A stretch of DNA of 64,000 nt from a virus, in the IMG/VR virus record IMGVR_UViG_3300010970_000144, positions 1 through 64,000 of that record. One strand, 5' to 3'. Shown piece by piece: positions 58,760 to 64,000 of the stretch. Made by a program: the position numbers and the translations under genes. The notes below the pieces were generated by a model. The model was not told the origin of the DNA. It made no database searches and worked only from the letters and a program-made list of their open reading frames with translations. Positions within the stretch are counted from its first letter, which is position 1; each line of letters starts with the position of its first letter.

Positions 58760-58978
58760 TTATTTGTTTTGGTTATAGTTATCATTAAAATATTCCTCAT
58801 TGCTATAATGTGGTAGAGTTGGGTGGTTTATTGGTGTTTCTTGACCATCTGAAAATGCTTTTTGTATCTGCTCTTTTTCTTTTTCAAGACATTCATGTAC
58901 TTTATCAATAAATCCTTTATTAACCATAAATTCTGTTTCTTCCATCCATTGCATTAATTCCTGCATTGCTGTTTTCAT
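58760..58978 (-). CDS. MKTAMQ-family early protein (72 aa)
   Basis: MKTAMQELMQWMEETEFMVN, CLEKEKEQIQKAFSDGQETP, ending YFNDNYNQNK. Contains the family core E-K-E-K-E-Q-I-x-x-A-F-x-x-G. The codons for NQNK-stop form most of the leader of the following gene. Confidence 0.6.
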   Translation of the reverse strand: MKTAMQELMQWMEETEFMVNKGFIDKVHECLEKEKEQIQKAFSDGQETPINHPTLPHYSNEEYFNDNYNQNK

Positions 58979-58980
58979 AG

Positions 58981-59184
58981 TTATTTGTTTTTAGGTTGTT
59001 TGTTTTGTATACACCACATTGCAAAAGTGTGTAATGAATCTGAATTATGGTATTCTTGATACCATTTTTCAATTAATTCGTATGCTATATTTGGGGTAGA
59101 CATTTTAGATTCAGGGTTTTGTAATTTATATAACATATCAGCTACATTAAATACCTCTTGTCTTGAAAGATGTTCTTTATCCAT
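58981..59184 (-). CDS. hypothetical early protein (67 aa)
   Basis: MDKEHLSRQEVFNVADMLYK, LIEKWYQEYHNSDSLHTFAM. Helical, not a clear MKTAMQ member, though it ends in PKNK and sits in the same array. Unknown role. Confidence 0.5.
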   Translation of the reverse strand: MDKEHLSRQEVFNVADMLYKLQNPESKMSTPNIAYELIEKWYQEYHNSDSLHTFAMWCIQNKQPKNK

Positions 59185-59187
59185 AGG

Positions 59188-59439
59188 TTATTTGTTTTGG
59201 TTAAAGGTTTGGTTGTAGTAATAAGAGCCATTTGTAGGAAAGGCAAATTCAATACCTTGTTCAAAAGCATTTACTATCTGCTCTTTTTCTTTTTCAAGTA
59301 AGTATTCAATAATAGTTAATACAGTTCCATAAGCTACATTATGGCTATATTGATATTCGCTTAATTCTCCGTTTTCTTTACTTGATGGGATTATTTTATT
59401 TTTAATTTCTTCCTTTAAAAATTGCATTGCTGTTTTCAT
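59188..59439 (-). CDS. MKTAMQ-family early protein (83 aa)
   Basis: MKTAMQFLKEEIKNKIIPSS, YLLEKEKEQIVNAFEQGIEF, ending YYYNQTFNQNK. Best match to the family consensus. A tRNA-like element lies between its start and the next family member. Confidence 0.6.
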   Translation of the reverse strand: MKTAMQFLKEEIKNKIIPSSKENGELSEYQYSHNVAYGTVLTIIEYLLEKEKEQIVNAFEQGIEFAFPTNGSYYYNQTFNQNK

Positions 59440-59460
59440 AGATTTATTTGTTTTGGTTTG

Positions 59461-59555
59461 TAATAGCGATGGGAATTGAACCCTATGACTTTTCTTATAA
59501 CCACTATAAAGATGTCATACTGTTGACGGCAGGTGTAACCATACACTTCGCTATT
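59461..59555 (-). tRNA. tRNA-like element, anticodon unclear
   Basis: Minus strand: 7-bp acceptor stem AATAGCG/CGCTATT (9 bp if extended), D-arm GTGT-ATGGTT-ACAC, a long variable arm (TCTTTATA/TATAAGA) as in type II tRNAs, and T-loop GGGTTCAATTCCC. Weak points: the T-stem pairs at only three of five positions, the anticodon arm is irregular (best stem GTCA/TGAC around ACAGTA, no U at position 33), and no CCA is encoded. It may be a decayed or atypical tRNA. Confidence 0.5.
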
Positions 59556-59558
59556 AGG

Positions 59559-59580
59559 AGAGCTCAACTTTGAGCGCTCT
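59559..59580 (-). other. hairpin just upstream of the tRNA-like element
   Basis: AGAG-CTCAA, two-base loop, TTGAG-CG-CTCT: a nine-pair stem with a two-base bulge, between the stop of the 74-aa gene and the 5' end of the tRNA-like element. Lacking a T-tract, it looks more like a processing or stability signal than a terminator. Confidence 0.45.
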
Positions 59581-59804
59581 TATTTGTTTTTGTTAAATGT
59601 TTGGTTGTAGTATTCTTCCGAATCTTTATATTTATATGCATCTCCAAAATATGCATCATTATAAGCATCTATTATCTGCTCTTTTTCCATTTCTTTGGCT
59701 TGTTGCCATATACTTGACTCTTTATTAATTCTTTCTATTACTGAATCTGTTGATGTATTATTTTTTGATAATTCATTATACAACCATTCTATTGTCGTTT
59801 TCAT
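59580..59804 (-). CDS. MKTAMQ-family early protein (74 aa)
   Basis: MKTTIEWLYNELSKNNTSTD, KEMEKEQIIDAYNDAYFGDA, ending YYNQTFNKNK. Same family core (EKEQI-x-x-A) and end as its relatives downstream. Overlaps the upstream gene by 4 nt. Confidence 0.6.
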   Translation of the reverse strand: MKTTIEWLYNELSKNNTSTDSVIERINKESSIWQQAKEMEKEQIIDAYNDAYFGDAYKYKDSEEYYNQTFNKNK

Positions 59805-59986
59805 ATTTTATTTGCTTTAGTTAACCATTCATTAAATCTTTCATATACATTGTGTATGTCATCTATTTCTTCATCTTTCCAATAAAATTTGCCATTGCTT
59901 ATTTTCATAACTGGTGTAACTTCATCCTTTAAAGTAAAATAGATACTATTTTCAGGAACTAAATTTATTTTTTCTTCTTCTTTCAT
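59801..59986 (-). CDS. hypothetical early protein (61 aa)
   Basis: MKEEEKINLVPENSIYFTLK, KISNGKFYWKDEEIDDIHNV. Beta-hairpin-like centre and a helical end. Preceded by a 130-bp non-coding stretch with a TTTAATTAAATTAAT copy, so it probably starts a transcription unit. Confidence 0.55.
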   Translation of the reverse strand: MKEEEKINLVPENSIYFTLKDEVTPVMKISNGKFYWKDEEIDDIHNVYERFNEWLTKANKI

Positions 59987-60119
59987 AGGTTATTAATTTA
60001 ATTAAATAATATACAATATACCATATCCAACATACTATATACTATAAATAAAGAACAGGTATAAGTAGATAGTAGTATGATATATTGAAATAAAGAATAG
60101 GTGTACTTAAGTGCAACTT
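59987..60119 (-). promoter_or_regulatory. intergenic region with direct repeats
   Basis: Holds a 15-nt direct repeat, AAATAAAGAACAGGT (60046-60060) and AAATAAAGAATAGGT (60088-60102), 42 bp apart (four helical turns), a near-palindrome around GTACTTAAGTGC (60104-60116) and a TTAATTTAATTAAAT element (59993-60008). No clear TAnnTTTG box faces the 61-aa gene, so activation by a bound protein is likely. Confidence 0.45.
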
Positions 60120-60332
60120 TCATATTGTAGATGGGTTATAGGTATCTACATCAAAGCAATTGGCTGGGGTTCTATGTTCATGCCTTCTACCTCTTTTCTT
60201 TAATGGCTCATATCCCATAGATTTATAGTAGGTCAATATCTGCAAATAGGTCATGTTGATATTGGGTATCATCATGGATATTGGCTCATACTTGTAGCGT
60301 TGGTCTATGTATTGCTTTTGTAGGTCGGTCAT
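60120..60332 (-). CDS. hypothetical early protein (70 aa)
   Basis: MTDLQKQYIDQRYKYEPISM, YLQILTYYKSMGYEPLKKRG, RRHEHRTPANCFDVD. A helix-turn-helix-like middle and a basic RRHEHR patch suggest nucleic-acid binding (inference). Confidence 0.5.
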   Translation of the reverse strand: MTDLQKQYIDQRYKYEPISMMIPNINMTYLQILTYYKSMGYEPLKKRGRRHEHRTPANCFDVDTYNPSTI

Positions 60333-60349
60333 TTACTTTTTTTTAATAG

Positions 60350-60583
60350 TTACTGGGTTGGTTTTTGGATATACTTTTCAAGGTAATATTTTTCAGTGAC
60401 TGCTTTCCGCCATGTCTTGCTATGCCCGTCCTCATCAAAAGCATATTCCATGGCCTCGGCTATCATAGATTTCTCCTCATTATATAGCCTATCAAAGTTA
60501 TCCAAAAGCCATGAGTCAAAATCATTTTGGTTACGAAAACTACGAGCTTCCATTACTTGTCTAATTGGTGTCATGTTTGTCAT
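60350..60583 (-). CDS. hypothetical early protein (77 aa)
   Basis: MTNMTPIRQVMEARSFRNQN, LLDNFDRLYNEEKSMIAEAM, EYAFDEDGHSKTWRKAVTEK. Helical with alternating charge. Overlaps the upstream gene by 4 nt. The YYLEKYI end resembles other early proteins in style only. Confidence 0.5.
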   Translation of the reverse strand: MTNMTPIRQVMEARSFRNQNDFDSWLLDNFDRLYNEEKSMIAEAMEYAFDEDGHSKTWRKAVTEKYYLEKYIQKPTQ

Positions 60584-60798
60584 AGGTGCATTGGTTTTAC
60601 TACTAAATAAATTTTTCTTGGTTCATAGGGTTTGCCCAACCTTTGCAGCCATTCCTGAATGATTTTACTGCGGTGGCCTCTCCCTTTAAATTGTTTCGTT
60701 GCATACAAGCTATCATTTACCCATACTTCAATTATCCCTGAAGATTTGAGTTCCTGACGTTTGCTCTCCATTATATCCTTCTCTACTGACTTCCTCAT
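60580..60798 (-). CDS. hypothetical early protein (72 aa)
   Basis: MRKSVEKDIMESKRQELKSS, then IIEVWVNDSLYATKQFKGRG: helix plus beta-strands with a basic FKGRGHRSK turn. Its start lies inside the upstream gene (71-nt overlap); Met10 (MESKRQ) would reduce this overlap to 44 nt. Confidence 0.45.
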   Translation of the reverse strand: MRKSVEKDIMESKRQELKSSGIIEVWVNDSLYATKQFKGRGHRSKIIQEWLQRLGKPYEPRKIYLVVKPMHL

Positions 60799-60919
60799 AC
60801 GATAATAACTTTTCCTTTAAATACTTTACTTCATTTTTTAATAATTCTATCCTCTCCTTTAGGTAGTCATTTTCCATTTGGATCATGGCAGATTCGGATA
60901 TTTGATACTTGTTCTTCAT
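60728..60919 (-). CDS. coiled-coil early protein (63 aa)
   Basis: MKNKYQISESAMIQMENDYL, KERIELLKNEVKYLKEKLLS: a leucine-rich coiled coil, likely dimeric. Shares one base with the upstream gene's stop. Confidence 0.5.
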   Translation of the reverse strand: MKNKYQISESAMIQMENDYLKERIELLKNEVKYLKEKLLSYEEVSREGYNGEQTSGTQIFRDN

Positions 60920-61116
60920 TAGATTAGAAGCATGGCCTCCTTATCCAAATAAGCAGCTAATAACTGGCTTTCTTCCCCATATATGTCTGCCTCAGCCATG
61001 CCGTCTTTGGCTAACCTGAATTTGTAAAGTCCAATAATGACTTCGCAAGTTTTTAATTGTTCTAAATTGGTGCATGAATTAATGCAGTTGATTACCCATT
61101 CTAAATTTGTTTTCAT
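60919..61116 (-). CDS. hypothetical early protein (65 aa)
   Basis: MKTNLEWVINCINSCTNLEQ, LKTCEVIIGLYKFRLAKDGM. The INSCT..xxLK..E segment matches the C-terminal module of the 123-aa protein at 4880-5251, so the two may share a small helical domain. Also has the MKT start of the local family. Confidence 0.55.
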   Translation of the reverse strand: MKTNLEWVINCINSCTNLEQLKTCEVIIGLYKFRLAKDGMAEADIYGEESQLLAAYLDKEAMLLI

Positions 61117-61134
61117 TTTTGTTGGTTTTTGTTA

Positions 61135-61338
61135 TTAAAAATTTGAATCTACGGTCAAAACGTGTACTTTCCCTACCCTATTGTACTTTAATACTTCGGG
61201 TAGGGGCATATTGTTCTTAATGCGGTACATAATTGCGTGCCTTGTTATTGGTGTGTCAGGATATTTCCTATTCTTCCTGAAAAATTCAGGGTTAATTTTA
61301 TTGGCATACTCCAATACGCTAATTTGTTTAGTTTTCAT
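61135..61338 (-). CDS. putative DNA-binding protein (67 aa)
   Basis: MKTKQISVLEYANKINPEFF, DTPITRHAIMYRIKNNMPLP, EVLKYNRVGKVHVLTVD. The middle resembles a helix-turn-helix of the excisionase/MerR-like kind with a following strand (VGKVHVLTV). Inference from pattern. Confidence 0.5.
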   Translation of the reverse strand: MKTKQISVLEYANKINPEFFRKNRKYPDTPITRHAIMYRIKNNMPLPEVLKYNRVGKVHVLTVDSNF

Positions 61339-61480
61339 CTTTTAATCTATTATATTCATTTACTAATCTAACTAATTCATTATAGTCATTGGCTTCTGCA
61401 ATTCGGATTCCCAGTTGGTTCAGTTTTTTTCTTTTTTCTTTCTGCTCTTTTGAGAAATATTTAATTAGCATTTGAATCAT
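61328..61480 (-). CDS. small charged helical protein (50 aa)
   Basis: MIQMLIKYFSKEQKEKRKKL then IRIAEANDYNELVRLVNEYN. Overlaps both neighbours (20 and 11 nt), typical of this packed cluster. No family. Confidence 0.4.
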   Translation of the reverse strand: MIQMLIKYFSKEQKEKRKKLNQLGIRIAEANDYNELVRLVNEYNRLKDEN

Positions 61481-61673
61481 TTACTTCAAAGGTTTTAAGG
61501 GTTTCATAAATAGGCTCTAATTTTTTGCTATTTTCAAGTTCTTGGAACATTTGTTCTGCTTTTTCTTGGCTCATAGTCCAGCTATTTTCTACTGAATAGC
61601 CATCATCTTTGCGAATAAAATACCATACTTCGCCATTAATTTCTGTCTTTTTTACTAATTCGTACTTTTTCAT
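61461..61673 (-). CDS. hypothetical early protein (70 aa)
   Basis: MKKYELVKKTEINGEVWYFI, RKDDGYSVENSWTMSQEKAE, then a helical end. Beta-hairpin plus helix; resembles small phage early proteins with ..GxVWYxIxxDG.. but no function known. Confidence 0.55.
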   Translation of the reverse strand: MKKYELVKKTEINGEVWYFIRKDDGYSVENSWTMSQEKAEQMFQELENSKKLEPIYETLKTFEVNDSNAN

Positions 61674-61693
61674 TTTTTTGTTTTTATTGGTTG

Positions 61694-62107
61694 TTAATAT
61701 AATTCTTCTTCTTCTTCTTCTTCTTCTTCGGCATAAAAGAAACCTTGATCATCACAAGTTTCGGGACCAAGTTCATTGTAAACCCACCCATTAGCTTCTT
61801 CTACTAAATTAGGGTATTTAACCCCTTTAGTATGTTCTCCACTTCCATTGTTTTTGAAAGCAATACTAATACCTTTAATCCTCATATCTTCGGTATAATC
61901 TCCTTCATTACTGGGTGCTGCTCCATTCATCTCGGCAAGTAATTCATAATAATCCTTGCCCCCAAATGTGCCATAACCTTCGTAATTGTTTTCAGTCCAT
62001 ACATTACCTTTATCATCAATCATATCAACTTTAAAGGTATTTCTAATTGAATAGCTATTTGCTATACTCTTGTCAGTATCTTGTGTTTTCCAGCTAAAAA
62101 ATCCCAT
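61694..62107 (-). CDS. phage early protein with poly-Glu tail (137 aa)
   Basis: MGFFSWKTQDTDKSIANSYS, VDMIDDKGNVWTENNYEGYG, FGGKDYYELLAEMNG. This FSWxTQDTxKSIAN...GYGxFGGKDxYxLLAxMN pattern is a family I know from Bacteroidota phages; function unknown. The C-terminus is nine Glu encoded by (GAA)9, seen as TTC x9 at 61703-61729, a slippage-prone tract. Confidence 0.65.
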   Translation of the reverse strand: MGFFSWKTQDTDKSIANSYSIRNTFKVDMIDDKGNVWTENNYEGYGTFGGKDYYELLAEMNGAAPSNEGDYTEDMRIKGISIAFKNNGSGEHTKGVKYPNLVEEANGWVYNELGPETCDDQGFFYAEEEEEEEEELY

Positions 62108-62119
62108 AATTTTTAAGTT

Positions 62120-62281
62120 TTATTGTTTATTAATTTGTTCTTCTTCAATTTGATTTTCAGTTTCGTTTCTTAATTCCCATTCTTCATCATCAATAACTTC
62201 CCAATCGCAATGTTCTTTACAATCAGGGCATAATTCATACCAAATTTGACTTTCGTAATTGCAACAAGTGTTTATTAACAT
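62120..62281 (-). CDS. small Cys-rich acidic protein (53 aa)
   Basis: MLINTCCNYESQIWYELCPD, CKEHCDWEVIDDEEWELRNE. Cys pairs (Cys6-Cys7, Cys18-Cys21, Cys25 and His24) could bind zinc. Acidic C-terminus. Lies 12 nt upstream of the poly-Glu protein gene in the same direction. Confidence 0.5.
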   Translation of the reverse strand: MLINTCCNYESQIWYELCPDCKEHCDWEVIDDEEWELRNETENQIEEEQINKQ

Positions 62282-62294
62282 AATTGATTTTTTT

Positions 62295-62954
62295 TTAAAA
62301 TTTGTATACTTTAGTTTCCTTTCTACATTTTACTTGCCAGTCATGATTATTTAATTCCTGAAAGCCAAAAGTCAATTTGCTATCAATCTTTTTAATAACC
62401 AATCCTTCATACATATCGGTCTTAACTATGTCTTTATACAATTCAGCAAAGCCAGTCATATATGTAGGTGCTTTGTATATGTTGTTTAGTTTAGTCAGGC
62501 ATAAATGTTCGTATATTTCTAACCCATTTTCGGTTATTCTACCTCTATCACAAGGGTATGTTTCTTCAAGTAGCTTTACTCTTGCCAAAAGATCATCACC
62601 TACTAAATACTGGTCTGCCCAAACTAAAACATCCCATATAACAAATTTGTCTTTTTCCTTAATACCATTTTCCCCTAATTTACCCTTGTTAAGATATTCC
62701 CCAGTATATACATACCATTGCTCGGATTGTGCTAATCCTTTGAAGTCTATGTCTTTACTATAATAAGATATAGGTTCTTTATGTCGGTTATATACATAAA
62801 CATTAGTTCCATTTGTAAAAACGATACAGCAAGTGCCATTGTACTTTGGTTGCACCACATATTCTCCATTATCAAAAATATGCAAGTCTTTGGGTGGTAT
62901 CTTATATTCAGGTCGGGGTGGGTATATGTAATTGAAGTTTAAATAAGGTATCAT
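62295..62954 (-). CDS. minimal ATP-dependent DNA/RNA ligase
   Basis: 219 residues, adenylation domain. Motif I VVQPKYNGTCCIV with the nucleophile Lys37 (K-x-N-G), motif III YVYTGEYLNKGKL, motif IV YEGLVIKKIDS, motif V WQVKCRK. It would seal nicks after AMP transfer to Lys37. It is much shorter than T4 DNA ligase, with no room for a separate OB domain, and so may need a partner or act on RNA. Overlaps the upstream gene by 4 nt. Confidence 0.8.
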   Translation of the reverse strand: MIPYLNFNYIYPPRPEYKIPPKDLHIFDNGEYVVQPKYNGTCCIVFTNGTNVYVYNRHKEPISYYSKDIDFKGLAQSEQWYVYTGEYLNKGKLGENGIKEKDKFVIWDVLVWADQYLVGDDLLARVKLLEETYPCDRGRITENGLEIYEHLCLTKLNNIYKAPTYMTGFAELYKDIVKTDMYEGLVIKKIDSKLTFGFQELNNHDWQVKCRKETKVYKF

Positions 62955-63205
62955 AAAAAATATTTATCAAATATTGAATTGAATACATTTTGCCTATTGG
63001 ATGCCTCACTATTGACTTCTTCGGCAAATTCTTCCCATTGTTCATCATCTATTCGGATATTCCACTGGTCTGCTAATGATTGCCACATCACTAAAAAATC
63101 ATCCATATCTAAATAGGGCAAATGATTGTCTTTAAACATCACATACATAGTTTCCTTAAACATTTCGTGTTTGCTTATTTTGTTATCCATTTTTTTAATA
63201 TCCAT
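62951..63205 (-). CDS. hypothetical early protein (84 aa)
   Basis: MDIKKMDNKISKHEMFKETM, YLDMDDFLVMWQSLADQWNI, EEFAEEVNSEASNRQNVFNS. Helical and acidic. Met6 is an alternative start. Coupled with the ligase by a 4-nt overlap, so it may be a ligase partner (inference). Confidence 0.5.
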   Translation of the reverse strand: MDIKKMDNKISKHEMFKETMYVMFKDNHLPYLDMDDFLVMWQSLADQWNIRIDDEQWEEFAEEVNSEASNRQNVFNSIFDKYFL

Positions 63206-63209
63206 CTTA

Positions 63210-63794
63210 TTATTTTTTAAGTGCTACAATTGGGTTAATTAGTTCAAATATTGCCTCTGGAGTATCATATTGCATAAGCCTATCAATGCTGCCTTTTGCT
63301 ACTGAAAAGGTCTTTTCTCCACTAATCAAGTTACCTTTGTCTAAATCATCTATATCGGGGCAATTAAGAATAAGTTCACTTAATACTGCCCCATATTTTT
63401 CTACGAGATCCGCATTAAACTTATAAACTACATTTTCATTCAATAAGCCATTATACTGGGATAAGATATTTGCCTTGTTTTCATCAACAAGGGTGTATTT
63501 GTCCATACATATAAACATACAAGAATTGCCCGTATCATCTTGAATCTTGAAATTATCGGGTGTACTTCGTTGGGAACGATATTCCTTCATAAATAGGTCT
63601 TTGCCTACTGCTTTAATATCTCCTTCAATCATTTTAAGTTCTCCAGTAGCACTATCAATTGTTTCCTTGAGTTCTGCATACCTTTGTATTTTACTGCCTA
63701 ATGATGGGGCAGAAATGACCTTTTTATCGGTCTTTTTTGTTGTTTCTTTTACTTTGGTTGCGGTTGTAAATAGGTTTGTGGTTGTGGTTTTCAT
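63210..63794 (-). CDS. hypothetical early protein (194 aa)
   Basis: MKTTTTNLFTTATKVKETTK, then a helical segment (IQRYAELKETIDSATGELKM), KDLFMKEYRSQRSTPDNFKI, a beta-part (SCMFICMDKYTLVDENKANI) and a helical end. I recall this type (PDNFxI..D..G....FI.MDKY) from Bacteroidota phages and plasmids without an assigned function. First gene after a promoter with the recurring spacer element. Confidence 0.55.
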   Translation of the reverse strand: MKTTTTNLFTTATKVKETTKKTDKKVISAPSLGSKIQRYAELKETIDSATGELKMIEGDIKAVGKDLFMKEYRSQRSTPDNFKIQDDTGNSCMFICMDKYTLVDENKANILSQYNGLLNENVVYKFNADLVEKYGAVLSELILNCPDIDDLDKGNLISGEKTFSVAKGSIDRLMQYDTPEAIFELINPIVALKK

Positions 63795-63816
63795 TTTCTT
63801 TTGTTTTTTTGAAAAT

Positions 63817-63847
63817 TAAAATTAGAATAATTAATTTAATTAAAAAA
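63817..63847 (-). promoter_or_regulatory. promoter with TTAATTAAATTAATT spacer element
   Basis: Minus strand TTTT, 19-nt spacer TTAATTAAATTAATTATTC, TAATTTTA (one mismatch to TAnnTTTG), 22 bases before ATG 63794. Confidence 0.5.
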
Positions 63848-63854
63848 ATATTTT

Positions 63855-64000
63855 TTATGCAAATGGGTTTACATCAATGGGGTAGAAATCTTCATCTTCA
63901 ATCAAAACTCCAGTATCTTCGTATTTCCATAAATGTTTTTCGCTATCATAAATAACCTTATTATCTTCTTCATCAGTAAAATAAGGCTCACCTACTTCCA
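63855..64000 (-). CDS. hypothetical acidic protein (5' end cut by window)
   Basis: The frame ends EVGEPYFTDEEDNKVIYDSE, KHLWKYEDTGVLIEDEDFYP, IDVNPFA-stop; the start lies beyond the window. Acidic, beta-rich. Same direction as RusA at the other edge, which suits a circular map. Confidence 0.55.
   Translation of the reverse strand, partial: EVGEPYFTDEEDNKVIYDSEKHLWKYEDTGVLIEDEDFYPIDVNPFA

Noticed and set aside
1-64000. Recoded stop codons as in some crAss-like phages
   Set aside because: TAA, TAG (e.g. 2245-2247) and TGA (e.g. 51492-51494) all end tightly packed genes.
1-64000. Prophage or integrative element
   Set aside because: No integrase, attachment-site duplication or host gene is seen; the small regulators alone do not show lysogeny.

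Overview
The window is most of the genome of a tailed bacteriophage (Caudoviricetes) of a Bacteroidota host. The host assignment rests on three things seen in the DNA: a low G+C content; promoters of the Bacteroidota type (TTTG or TTTT, 19 nt, TAnnTTTG); and almost no Shine-Dalgarno sequences. TAA, TAG and TGA all end genes, so the standard code is used. There is no integrase, no phage RNA polymerase and no DNA polymerase in view. The head-to-tail gene order, the lack of a recognisable tape-measure or tail-tube gene, and several very large internal proteins fit a short-tailed (podovirus-like) particle, with some resemblance in module order to crAss-like phages (inference). Both window edges cut leftward genes of the same kind of early cluster, which fits a circular or circularly permuted genome slightly longer than 64 kb.

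Layout. 1-1411 (minus): RusA resolvase and small basic proteins. 1412-1818: a G/T-skewed non-coding block and three TGTAGCTACA palindromes in front of a ribbon-helix-helix gene. 1819-2938 (plus): small basic proteins. 2965-6179 (minus): exported protein, YqaJ/lambda-Exo-type nuclease and NinG. 6289-10836 (plus): regulator, DUF4373 replication protein, primase-helicase, SSB and a cytosine methyltransferase. 10850-11477 (minus): two small paralogous proteins. 11601-21465 (plus): terminase, portal, scaffold and major capsid protein. 21559-30996 (plus): connector/tail proteins, a GroES and a cupin-like protein. 31009-38988 (plus): giant internal or ejection-type proteins flanking a ferritin. 39032-45648 (plus): fibre genes, a homing HNH and a 1548-residue collagen-like, self-processing fibre. 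46097-50478 (minus): glycosylation island (a GT4 plus TibC-like heptosyltransferase fusion and a methyltransferase plus glycosyltransferase fusion) carrying a GIY-YIG and an HNH gene. 50549-55116 (plus): DUF6165, lysis cassette, phosphoesterase, DUF3310 and a small zincin. 55186-57357 (plus): two more glycosyltransferases and small proteins. 57307-64000 (minus): dense early cluster of about 25 tiny genes, including a paralogous MKTAMQ family, a tRNA-like element and a minimal DNA ligase.

How it fits together. Primase-helicase, SSB, ligase, exonuclease, NinG and RusA form a replication and recombination set. The structural genes run in one direction and are broken by a hairpin after the capsid gene and by a terminator-promoter pair at 21487-21541. 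The most notable material is the combination of several glycosyltransferases, including an autotransporter-type heptosyltransferase, with a fibre made of hundreds of Gly-Ser/Thr-Ser/Thr triplets; a ferritin inside the ejection-protein block; and a recurring promoter class whose 19-nt spacer carries the element TTAATTAAATTAAT.
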